Below, piece by piece: positions 24,301-33,353 of a stretch of 64,000 nucleotides of DNA (position 1 is the stretch's first letter; each line of letters opens with the position of its first letter). The translations under genes and the position numbers were made by a program. The notes under the pieces were generated by a model. It did no database searches. It was given only the letters and a program-made list of their open reading frames with translations, and was not told the DNA's origin. This DNA is from Sinonovacula constricta (lineage: Eukaryota; Mollusca; Bivalvia; Cardiida; Solecurtidae): assembly GCA_007844125.1 (NCBI GenBank), contig CM017563.1, positions 34,203,885-34,267,884 on the forward strand, written 5' to 3'.

Positions 24301-26477
24301 ATTATTTTACAATTTTCAAACTGCTTTTATGTATCTTCTGTCTATCAGTGGGTGTATAACTAAAATCTTTTTCTTTCTTTATTTTGTTTGGAAGTTTATA
24401 TACTATACTCAGCCAAAAAAGAAACCTTACAGTGTATCTTTTTTTCTTTTTTTTTCAGTAACCAGATATCCGAATCTGGAAATGATTGTTGGACATGTTA
24501 AAGACATGCATATCCAACACAGATAGCATTTTGTTTTTATTGGTTATGTTTTAAATTTGTTTAAATACTGTTTTTTCATTCATAGGGGTCAAAATTAAAT
24601 TTATCAGTTTTTAATTGGTGACATTGAAACATTTTATGACGGATGCCGACAATTTCATTTGCATTTGAATCATGTTTGAGTATTCTGTTTTTGAAATCAA
24701 TATCTGTTATGTCCACCGTTTGCTCTAATCAGTGTACCTACCTGTCGACGCATCGAATTGGCGTAACGTTGTACGAGCCTATTGGGAAGGTTGTCCCATT
24801 CAATGATCAAGGCATTTGTCAACTGCTGGATATTTTGTGGAGCATGTATACTGCGAACGTTTCTGCCAAGCACGTCCCAGATATGCTCAATCGGATTCAT
24901 ATCTGGAGACATTGCTGGCCATTGCATAACGTTGACGTTGGATGCTGCCAAGTGAGCGCGTGTAATTCTTGCAGTGTGAGGACGGGCATTGTCATGTTGA
25001 AAAACAGCTGGAGCATTTCTCCTCAAGAAAGGAATAGCTTCTGCGTTTAGGACATTGTTGATGTATCTCTGGGCGTTTAAGTTGCCATGCAGAACAATAT
25101 GCCTGGTTTTCTGTCCCCCCATTATCCCGCCCCAAACTATAACACCCCCGCCGCCAAAACGGTCATGTTGTCTTACACAGACTGGAGCGAACCGTTCACC
25201 TTTACGACGATAAACACGTACACGGCCGTCGGCATGGCTTAGATTAAACCGTGACTCGTCCGAAAACAAGACAGTGTTCCAGTCATGTCGACGCCAGTTG
25301 CAGTGCGCACATCCAAGGTGGGCGCGGCGATGGCGTAACGTAAGTATACCACCAGTATATGGACGTCGCGCTCTAATTGGGCGCCTTTGTGTGCGCAACC
25401 GATTGCGAATTGTCTGAGCACAGACGTTATACGCCGGTGCCGTCAACGTCGCGGGTGTGAACCTGTTACGTTAGTGCAATAGGACAATGGCGCGATCGTC
25501 CCTTTGGCTAGTTGCTCTTGGTCTACCCGACCTTGGACGATCGTGAACATCACCTGTATGCCTAAAACGCCTAACAAGATCATGAATTGTGGTACGGCTG
25601 CAATTAAACGTCCTACTAACGTCAACAACGGAAACTCCACCCTGGATCATTCCAATAGCCCGATTTCTCTCGGCCTCTGACAATCGCGGCATTGTAAAAC
25701 CTGTCAATTTGAGATGTGAATTTATCTGTGCGCTTACTGAAGACATGTACAGTGTTTTGTAACAATGACTATCGGTTACCATACCGCGTGCACGAGGTTC
25801 ACGTGCAAAAACTGAATTTTTACGCTCGTTTGAATACCACTGATACCATGAGTGCAATATGGTTAACGTGTAGAGTGAATCGATAGTAAAATGTTCTGAC
25901 ACATACATGTTTTGATTTAAATAAGATATATTGAAAATATCTTAATATTAAAAGTGTAAGGTTTCTTTTTTGGCTGAGTATATTTTATACCTACCATCTG
26001 CTTCCGTCACCCAAGCAATGTCTCTGTCATGTATCTCCTTAGGTTCACGAAGGTGGTCTTCTGAAGAAATACAGGCATATTTTGTTTGGAAATTTATATC
26101 AATGTAAAACAACAGGGTAACTAAAATCTTTTTTAAACCTTAAACTTTATTCAAACTCCGTACAATAAACAACATTTGTATAGTATAAAATTGATTGGTA
26201 GAATAATTTGTGATGATAATGTTACAATATCTGTCCCTGTGGTCTGTCGAGATGAGGCAATTTCAAGATCCTTATGAATGAATGAATGCATGAACGAATA
26301 AATAAATGAATAAATAAGTAAATAAATAAATAACGTTTTACTTCTTTCTTCAATTTTAAGGCCAAACATCTTTGACAGGACTTCTCCATACTTCTCCAAC
26401 AGGTCCATCAACCATGCATACCGTGCTGTATCCTCATTACTTGCTCCTGTTAATCTTGCAGCGAAATATATCTTCAT
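21313..26477 (-). CDS. DNPH1: 2'-deoxynucleoside 5'-phosphate N-hydrolase 1, copy 1
   Basis: Four minus-strand exons join in phase into a 145-residue protein: 26,477-26,342, 26,060-25,995, 23,125-22,997 and 21,419-21,313 (TAA at 21,315-21,313). All three introns are phase 1 with GT donors and AG acceptors; the third donor is a weaker GTTTGT. Family landmarks follow DNPH1/Rcl order: MKIYFAARLTG at the N-terminus with the conserved Tyr4, IHDRDIAWVTEAD with Asp59, PSLGVGYEIGRA with Glu83, and Ser111 before LTRMIVGADDGTSF. The Asp-Glu spacing of 24 equals that of rat Rcl Asp69-Glu93. In known homologues this enzyme cleaves the glycosidic bond of deoxynucleoside monophosphates, including 5-hydroxymethyl-dUMP, cleaning the nucleotide pool. 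The protein is slightly shorter than the 163-174 residues of mammals because the N-terminal extension is absent. A Tc1 element occupies intron 2. The second copy has the same exons. Confidence 0.9.
22495..22840. repeat. Dispersed repeat family, inverted pair in DNPH1 intron 3
   Basis: A plus-strand member (22,495-22,725) begins GTCCTATGAGCATT and reaches the GGGTGCTTAAACCGGGTTTT core. It is followed at once by a minus-strand start of the same family (about 22,735-22,835; reverse complement contains CAAGCCATGTGTAAAAGG and CCTATGAGATTTTC). The head-to-head arrangement could fold back. The duplicate is at about 49,025-49,370. Confidence 0.65.
23126..24405. other. DNPH1 intron 2, proximal part
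   Basis: AT-rich intronic sequence lies between exon 3 and the Tc1 element. No further coding frame or element was recognised. The duplicate is at 49,656-50,940. Confidence 0.5.
24406..25980 (-). mobile_element. Tc1/mariner element, copy 1
   Basis: The element is 1,575 bp with perfect 26-bp terminal inverted repeats (24,406-24,431 and 25,955-25,980) starting TACTCAGCCAAAAAAGAAAC. It is flanked by TA target duplications (24,404-24,405 and 25,981-25,982). It contains one transposase frame on the minus strand. It sits in DNPH1 intron 2, with its right target duplication only 12 bp beyond the exon-2 splice donor, in the same orientation as the host gene. Confidence 0.95.
24697..25692 (-). pseudogene. 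Tc1 transposase, DD34E, one in-frame stop (copy 1)
   Basis: The frame starts at an ATG (25,692) encoding MPRLSEAERNRAIGM and runs 331 codons to a stop at 24,697. Residues about 1-60 form a paired-like helix-turn-helix (GGVSVVDVSRTFNCSRTTI) followed by the GRPR motif (RSGRPRATS). The catalytic DDE domain shows LFSDESRF, QHDNARPH and NPIEHIWD, with 34 residues between the second Asp and the Glu, the DD34E arrangement of Tc1. The length is normal for the family (about 340). A single TAA at 25,473-25,471 (codon 74) interrupts an otherwise open frame and is shared by both copies, so the stop predates the duplication. Relative to copy 2 there is one Asp/Asn change after LSHA. Confidence 0.92.
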
Positions 26478-27419
26478 TTTTTTTCTGGAAGGATATAAAT
26501 AACACATAATAATTTAGTAAATTATAAATGTCAGTAAATCACTGAGTATGCTGGTCACATGTGTGCTTAAGGAAAGTTGATACTGGCTCGTCGGTCAAAA
26601 GAAATATTCTGATGGTGATTTTTGACGGTAAGGTACATGCAAGTAAAAATCATTTGTAAAACGTTTTTTTTTTTTTTGCAAATAATTGTCAAAGTGTAAA
26701 GACAAGCTTTTAAGATAATTTTCGAAAAAATATTAATTTTGTTTGTTTTGTCTACATATTGTGAGACCATTCAAGAAAACCAAGTGAGGAATGACTATAT
26801 TCTAATACCATTAGCTACCGTTGGAGTCAGATAGTTTTGTTAGTATATAAAAGTCCGACATGAAATCCTATTTATTTTAATGCAGTTTCATTACATACTA
26901 TGAAATAAGTTATTCGAAAGATACATTTAGTAGAATAACAACAACCTTATCGGAAATTTTATATTGTATGCAATAAAAACTGGAATACATCTAACATATA
27001 TAATAAATAATGATATAAATCGGCGATCTTAATGGAGTTCAAACTCACAGAAAAAGTGTTAAGTAACTTTGTCTCGATTCGGGCTTGTATTTTCCTGTAG
27101 ATAAAATGCTATATTTAAAGGTCTTTGTTTTGATGTTAAACAATGAAGGGGTCAAGTATCGATATGTCATGTTTGAATTGTTTACATAAAACTGACTTAC
27201 ATTTTTTTAAATGAAAAAGTCTGGATACATCGTGCACATACTGCATTTTAGTCAGGTTATGCCATTGGTAATGTTTTACTCTAAATATGGCGGTGTTCTG
27301 GTTATTGTTTGTTTCTATCGTTGTATTGTAAATAATATTGTTAGGCATATTTTTTAAAAAGCGCATGCTGTGTATGCTTACGTAAAGCGAATATGTTTAA
27401 GGAAAGATGTGAGTAGTGT
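26478..27419. other. DNPH1 5' flank / Polinton boundary
   Basis: The region upstream of the DNPH1 start should hold its 5' UTR and promoter. No TATA box or initiator could be assigned. The short minus-strand frame 27,136-27,366 has no family resemblance. The duplicate lies at 53,011-53,955. Confidence 0.35.
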
Positions 27420-27650
27420 AGTGTGTTGGTAGCGTAACTGAAACGGTATACATTCAATTTTTTACGAAAACATTGATACATTCACTAATTTGATCTCACC
27501 ATTTCTTATAATTCATTTCATTTGCTTCTGATATTCTTGCATGCTATTTAGTCTCTGGTCAGTCTATGCCACTTAAAATTCTTCTGTATATCTCAACTCG
27601 GTCTACCCTGTTTGACTAGAGCAAGAAGGTATGGAGCGTGGCGACCTGAT
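27420..27650 (+). repeat. Left terminal inverted repeat of Polinton remnant
   Basis: It matches the reverse complement of about 33,520-33,815 and, in direct orientation, the solo repeat at 3,170-3,606. The duplicate is at about 53,955-54,185. Confidence 0.65.
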
Positions 27651-27775
27651 TAGCATTGTTATGATATTACAAGTAAGCAAACCTTTAGGTTGACCTTGTC
27701 CTAAGAAGGCGTGTAAGTGACCCCGACCGCGAAATGCGTCAACCTGTCCGTTTTTTGGCGCGTTACCTTATATAG

Positions 27776-28666
27776 ATGACGGGAGCCATTAAAAAAAAGA
27801 AAGTACAGGACGGACTGACGCCTTTAAAGCCGCAAGAATGCCATAAGGGCGAGAGTGTGCGTCGTTTATTACGGTTATGGTTATGGATACGAAACGACAG
27901 CTTATTTAAAACGAAACAAAATCTAAATGCAGGTGTCTCGAATTTAACCAGTTTGAGTCCAAATATGAAACAGGGGGTGATCATAGAGACCAATGAATCG
28001 CTTCAAGATGATGTTGCATGAGTGACCACCAATGAGATACAAAGAAGGCTGTATAAAGGACAATGCATCTCTCACAGTCCAACTCTGATCACTATGGAAC
28101 CGTCATACGATAATCAAGGCTTTTTAGCGAAAGTATTTGGGCGACTTGTCTATGGACGAAGTGTATCGCCAACAAGGTGGAAGGATAAAGTTTACGTCCA
28201 CATCAACGAACACTCCAAATTTTTGGAAAACGGACAGTTTGACAAAACCAAGGCGAGAATTATCTCATTGAAATGGAATGACGCCGTCGCGTCGAAAGAC
28301 TGTCTTATTTAGCTAGGACCTTACGCCGAACAAATAGAAGCAGAGCAGGTAAGTCTATTTTGTTTGTCTCTGACTATACCTGTCCACTTCTGTTCCACCT
28401 TTAAACAAATATGTTTTTGTTCGCTAAAGTCAAGCTCATACCTACTCTAAAATCCGTATCATATGGGTGTTGTTGCTTTTCAGCTTACGGCAGCCCCAGC
28501 GCGAGGGCCCGAAATTGGGTCAGAAAAGTGTCAGTACAACAAGGAAATCATCCCCTCAGTTACATTTGGCTCTTCCACGGCGCGACAAGGTCAAACAACT
28601 AAACGTCGATATTTCGTCGGTACCAGCCTTATTGAGTTTAGAGCAAATAAAAATCGACTCGTTTAA
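27776..28666 (+). pseudogene. PC4-like (p15 coactivator) ssDNA-binding frame with intron
   Basis: One plus-strand frame runs 27,776-28,348 and, after a clean intron (GTAAGT donor at 28,349; TGTTGCTTTTCAG acceptor ending 28,483), continues in phase to a stop at 28,666. The segment KVYVHINEHSKFLENG then KTKARIISLKW resembles the PC4 core (K-V-x-V-x-I-x-E-x...G...K-K-G-I-S-L...W), a fold that binds single-stranded DNA. The N-terminal part is basic. Two in-frame stops (TGA 28,019-28,021 and TAG 28,310-28,312) interrupt it in both copies, so it is probably dead or uses other exons. In copy 2 a one-base T deletion also shifts the PC4 core. Position inside the inverted repeats suggests an element gene, but a captured host gene is possible. 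Confidence 0.5.
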
Positions 28667-28862
28667 TATTGACGCATTTATTAATCATGGCTCAAAAACA
28701 AGTAGAGGAAAGTTGTTGGGAACGAGGTTTCGGGGATTGTACGTAGTGCAATGGGAAGGCAACCAAGTGTTATGTCAAATAGACGAACGGTTTTCGCTTG
28801 TACATTCATTTTCAAAGGGGGGGGGGGGGCAAGTGTATAATAAAATTTTGTATAAAATGTGA
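28467..28862 (+). other. Overlapping open frame of unknown nature
   Basis: This 131-codon frame overlaps exon 2 of the PC4-like frame in another phase. Its latter half (GTRFRGLYVVQWEGNQVL then IDERFSLVHSF) lies beyond that exon and looks protein-like. A homopolymer of about 12 G at 28,817-28,828 differs in length in copy 2 and changes the C-terminus. No family is recognised. It may be the real continuation of a frameshifted gene. Confidence 0.3.
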
Positions 28863-28935
28863 AATGCTCAGATCACTGTAGCATAATTAACTCAGTGTTT
28901 AGAAACTCAAGAAGCGGTCTGCCCGTAGTTATGTT

Positions 28936-29272
28936 GTTACTGCGAAGAACAATTTGTGTCTGAGAAGAAGTGCAATCAACACGAACAACAGGGGCACATG
29001 CAAACCAGTGACACTTGCTTTCACGCCGATATTAAAGAACGCAAGCGGGGCGTTCGTGTTTGAGAGCGCTGTGCATCACGAGAGCGTTTTACAAACGTGG
29101 TCTTGGCGGATATGAGAAGCATTCTCTCGAGTGTAACCATAGTATCGCTGTGGATTCGCACCTGTACTTCTTCTACACAAAGAAAGTATGTGTCATTTGC
29201 CGGAGGTTTTAAGACAAAAATGTGATGGATGTACTCTAGACTCTTTATCAGAATAGATCACACGTGCTTATC
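28936..29272 (+). pseudogene. Polinton accessory protein fragment with Cys/His motif
   Basis: Plus-strand frames contain a possible C2H2-like piece (CYCEEQFVSEKKCNQHE, about 28,938-28,990). After frame changes there is LPEVLRQKCDGCTLD (about 29,200-29,240) followed after a stop by DHTCL. The pattern L...C.GC..D..S...H.CL is one I associate with uncharacterised proteins encoded near Polinton capsid genes in invertebrates. Frame breaks differ slightly between copies (the copy 2 region is 55,473-55,808). Function unknown. Confidence 0.4.
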
Positions 29273-29400
29273 GTTGTGAAAAAGTCAACAGTTAAGCCTC
29301 TACTTCGGCGACATTCTCGCCTTGTATGAATTCAAACGTAACTGTCTGGACTGGCGCGAAACGATGAAAACACCGTCCTGGTAATTATCGTATTAGGAAA

Positions 29401-29535
29401 ATGGGATTTCAGGTATTAAGACTTGATCAATTCTTTGTAAACAACATATGCGAAATAGACGAAAGCCATTGTTTAGACTGGGATTTGGTGACAGCGCTTT
29501 CCGACGATGTGCCCATGGATGTATCCGATGGTTAA
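29401..29535 (+). other. Short open frame, 44 codons
   Basis: An ATG-initiated frame begins MGFQVLRLDQFF and ends DVPMDVSDG before TAA. It is preserved intact in copy 2 (55,937-56,071). It is acidic toward the C-terminus and follows the Cys/His-motif frame, so it may be the tail of that broken gene. No family recognised. Confidence 0.3.
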
Positions 29536-30059
29536 TAACGAAAACATGCTAAAAACTGTTGTCCCTCACGCAGTGCAAATTCCAATGTTACGAAAACACC
29601 AACACTGATCACTGATCAACAGTTATGTATACATTTTTATATGGTCATGGAGAGGGCATGTGGTATATGATACTGTGATTTAATAAAATGTAAACTTACA
29701 CGAATACTTTGTCTTGTCTTTATAACCCGAGTAAGAGAAAACCAACGTTTTGGTTACACTTTTTATTACCGGCCTACGATAAAGATAAATATACGTATTG
29801 TGTGTGTAAGTAAGAATGAGTAATACAACAGCAAAACGAAAATATATGTACATTCATTTCGAATCAACCAGAATATACCTAAACATATAAAGTTTCGCGC
29901 AAAAACAATTGTTCTCACCGTCGTTATCAAATTCATACAACAAAATATATACAGCAAACCATGTCAAATAATGTAAAATGCGTTTTAACAATCCCGACTA
30001 CAATTGTTCTGGCATATAGATTACGATAATGTCAAAGATGTACACGTCTGGTTAAACAT

Positions 30060-30410
30060 ACAATCATTGTGTACACAATGGGAAAAGACGTTCGACATTA
30101 AGACGACAATATAACGATCATCCGCACACGTTCGTGTTGTCACTCTGAAGTCGTTCAGCGTGGCGACTTAACCATGGTGTAAACAGAGGACTGTATACAC
30201 CGGGATGCTGGCCGTAACTGTCGAAACATTCCACTACATTGCCACGCACGAAAAACGCCAGCCAGCGTCGTCCCGGTTTCGTGCGAATGGTAGGTGGACA
30301 AAACATTTGGTAGTTGGTCCGCGGCAGACTCCTAATGCCCTAATAACTCATTATGTCCGCAACGCAGCATCGCACGAGATCATGCACTGCAATTGGGAGG
30401 AGTTCATGAC
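30060..30410 (-). pseudogene. Adenain-like cysteine protease remnant
   Basis: The main minus-strand frame (30,306-30,118) contains a PGRRWLAFFV segment, then FDSYG, then LQSDNTNVCG, the ordered landmarks of Polinton/adenovirus-type maturation proteases. The expected His of the G-x-H-W block is Arg here, while the Asp, Gln and nucleophile-position Cys are retained. An upstream piece (NSSQLQCMISCD, near 30,390) lies in another frame, and the frame terminates with TGA just after the CG pair, so the C-terminal part is also shifted. In active relatives the enzyme matures capsid proteins. This copy is inactive by both breaks and substitution. Confidence 0.65.
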
Positions 30411-30545
30411 TGTACGATAATGTCCCTCAATTGGTTGATTTCAAGTAGCCGGTCCCTTGCTGTATACTATACAACTTATAGGTTCTTTAACGAAAAAAAA
30501 GGATATAAACTGTTAAAATTTAATGAGAGACACTAGCAAGGTGTT

Positions 30546-31870
30546 TTAATAATAATAAAGAATAGCTGTAGAAAAAATGATGGTTGCTTCATAAACAACC
30601 ATCCAATGGTCCCGAAAAGGGCTGTATAAATATGCCCCTTTGATGATTTGATGGTGATAAATGCAAATACAAGAAAACGAAACGAACCTGAAAGTCCGGA
30701 GCTGAACTTGCACATCCAAGCGCACATTCCCATTCTTTAACAGGGAGAGATATTTGCTTTGATGCGAAAAGTTGGGCTCCAACTGGAAGACGAAGTGGTT
30801 GCTGCCGCCTATACAGTGTTCCTTATTCAACGCAATTCTTTCATTCTGACGCCACTTACCCGAACTTATTAAGAGATTGGTGTAAGCTCTAATGATGGCT
30901 GTTCTATCGGCCTTGTTAACCATTTTTCAACGGGCTTCCACCAACCGGTCAGCCCCTCGGCTTACAGCGGCGAAGTTGGCGATACCGCAATTCTCAAAGT
31001 TGTAGGGATTGTTGATGTAATCTCAGTTCAACGCTTTGCTCTTGACAAGGTCGGTGATCACTTTCTCGGATTTTCGGACTTGGAACAGATTGTCCTAGTT
31101 GAAGGGACAATGCCCGTAGCCACACTCTGGAAACGACTCTCTACCTTCGTGTCGGATACAGAGCGTTCGGCTTCTCTAAGATCTTGAATGTCCATAAAGA
31201 ACGACGGGGTTCACTCTAATTTTTCTAGCAAGCACGTAAATGTCCTCGATGCTGATCTTAAAGTGGGTACTCGGCATCTTTTGCGATTAACCTGAAGCTA
31301 GGGGACTTCTTAGATTTTAAGTTTTCACGTCCGCTGACTGAGTAGGTACCACCGATATATGTCAAAGAGGTCGTGGAATATGGGCCCCTGTAACTTCAGC
31401 GTATTTGACGTTTAAATCAATTTCGCTTTCACGTCAACCCAGGTATTTGTTCATGATGGGATCAGTGACTCCGGAGCTATCAACATCATCCATATTGCCA
31501 TCTCTGGGTTTTCACATGAGAGACCATGGCATATTAGACGTTATTTAAGAGCGTGCTAATATAAGCTCTGTAAGGACAAGAACAGTTTTGCTGGGCCCAC
31601 CGGCTATGCAGTCAGTTCGGTACCGTCGGATTTCTGGACGTTCAGCCTAACTTTGAGTTAAGAGTTCTTCAGATCAAAATAATCTGTCCAGTTTGTCCGT
31701 TTATGCGAAATACGAATAGCCCATCGCCCGAAACCGCGGAAAGAGGTCAAATTTTTTTTTGTAACAGATCCCATTTACGCCTGGGTACCCGCTAAATCGA
31801 ATAACTCCAGTCTCGATATAAGACCCTCTTTGAATTCTTCCTCCTTAAATACGGACATGGTTTACTCGAT
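30546..31870 (-). pseudogene. Polinton minor capsid (F54H12.2-like), broken
   Basis: Minus-strand fragments appear in the order of the minor capsid protein. RLELFDLAGTQ lies near 31,800 (N-terminal), [10 protein letters not shown] near 31,180, DYINNPYNFENCG near 31,000, GKWRQNE near 30,840, then LLKNGNVRLDV near 30,740, and finally a FRFLVFAFITI..KGHIYTAL piece near 30,640. The LxLxKxGNxRL block and the GKWRxxE block are characteristic of the F54H12.2-like family annotated in invertebrate genomes. At least six stops or frameshifts separate the pieces. Copy 2 (about 57,084-58,410) has additional one-base differences around 57,470-57,700. Confidence 0.65.
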
Positions 31871-32109
31871 TTCAAAAATGTCACGTTGTCTTTTAAATGT
31901 CGACAATTCTTTTTCCCAACTACGCTTTTGCTTTTCTATAGGTTGGAAGAGGATGAAGCCACAAATTCTGAAACTCTTTGATCTTCTCTCTCTAGTTCTG
32001 ATTTCGCGTGAGCTGTTGTCTGTTCCGTCGGCAACACCGCTTCTGTGCCTTGGTTTATGTTGAACCCTTCTTCGATGCAGCAAATCTTATAGAACCAAGA
32101 TCTTCATCA

Positions 32110-32424
32110 TTGACACAAGAGTCGTACTTGGGTGGCCACCATATTCCGCGAACTAACAGCTACTTTGGACCCCCTCGTTTTCTAGATTGACATCTTTCTC
32201 CACCAAGTAGCGGTCTTGTCCATAAGCCTTTTTAGTTGATCCTGATAAAATGTGCCATGTACTTCTTCCCCGGCGTAATCTTTAAACTGATACTGCCTGA
32301 TTTCTTCAGTCATGAAGCGATAATTCACCACAAAAAGTTCTCGCACCAGATTTTCAACTTTGCATTTAAAGTTAACGCATTTGCTCTTCCGGTTGAAGTC
32401 TTGGTGGAATGTTGTACTTGACAC
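32110..32424 (-). pseudogene. Polinton integrase C-terminal fragment (F54H12.3-like)
   Basis: The minus-strand frame 32,424-32,182 contains LFVVNYRFMTEEIRQYQF then KDYAGEEVHGTFYQDQL, matching the post-catalytic domain of Polinton retroviral-type integrases (Y-x-L-K-D-x-x-G-E-x-I-x-G-x-F-Y-x-x-x-L). The continuation (DRYLVEK, then a GY-like chromodomain tail) lies in another frame below 32,215. The catalytic rve core is absent. The fragment lies next to the right terminal repeat, where the integrase normally sits. The same frame is open in copy 2 (58,959-58,717). Confidence 0.65.
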
Positions 32425-32709
32425 ACTGTGGTGATCCTTTGATAGATTGATGTTACATGATGTTAAAACTATCCGTGATAAGTCGGAGGATATCTACGCA
32501 TTGCCTCGTTTGTTTATTAGTCATGTATCGCACAAGTCTTCATCACCGTTGCTTTGGTTTGAATAAATATGTTAATTGGTGGGGGGACAAAAAACGTTAG
32601 GGAAATACTGTATAGCGGTATATGAGTTAAAACTGTAAGAAAGCTAGACTTAAATCACATTTGTCTTATAGTGAAGATTCTGATCAGGTGCAGAAGCTGT
32701 CTGATTTGG

Positions 32710-33057
32710 TTCTACACTGATTATTCAATGATATACCTGTGTAAATAGTGCGTGTAAACAGAATAATGTCTGATTTTGGGAGGGTTTTGGATTTGCCGGC
32801 ATTTTTGCCTATACTGTACAGCGACATTTCTATCATTATAGCACATGGGCACTTATGAGGTGCCCAGGGACTGAACCCGGCAGGTCTATTATACTGACAC
32901 CGACGAGTCAGTCGTAATGCTGTCCCTTAAGCCCCGAGCATTAGGAGGGAAGCCACTACTACATACTTTAAAGTCTTTGGTTGACCCGGTCGTGGATTTG
33001 AACCCGCGACCTCCCGATCCGCAAGCCGACGCTCTACCACTTGAGCTATTGCGGCCG
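32710..33057 (-). mobile_element. tRNA-derived SINE, copy 1
   Basis: Read on the minus strand, the head contains an A-box-like TAGCTCAAGTGGTAGAGC and a B-box-like GGTTCAAATCC spaced as in a tRNA gene, followed by a conserved body. An 11-bp direct repeat GTCTGATTTGG flanks it (32,699-32,709 and 33,058-33,068), giving a 348-bp insertion. The head cannot fold as a functional tRNA because the acceptor arms do not pair. It lies inside the Polinton remnant, so it inserted later. Confidence 0.8.
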
Positions 33058-33353
33058 GTCTGATTTGGATGTAAACTGTTTGTGACATTATTTATATTAA
33101 AGATAATATTTGATGGTAGAGACACTGTTTTGACACTAAACTTAACTGATTTCTTTAAGACAGATATTAAGAGAAATAAAAGGAAGTTCTTTTTATAAAA
33201 TACTTTGTAAGAAAATTAATATATATTTAAAAAATGAAGAAGCTAAATGAAGATTTACCTTTGTAGCGTCTATCTACTCTTAATCTGATAACAAATTACT
33301 GAATTTCCTAAATCACAAACACCAAAGAACGAGCGGATTTTATTAATACAAAG

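Noticed and set aside
24643..25050. 135-codon plus-strand frame in the Tc1 element
   Set aside because: It is antisense to the transposase catalytic domain, a shadow frame. The same applies to 51,176-51,583.
31830..32063. Plus-strand frames over the capsid/integrase interval
   Set aside because: They are antisense to the minor capsid remnant and lack family similarity.
32990..33057. Possible tRNA gene on the minus strand
   Set aside because: A and B boxes are present but the acceptor and anticodon stems do not pair, and it is the head of a 348-bp SINE with target duplications.
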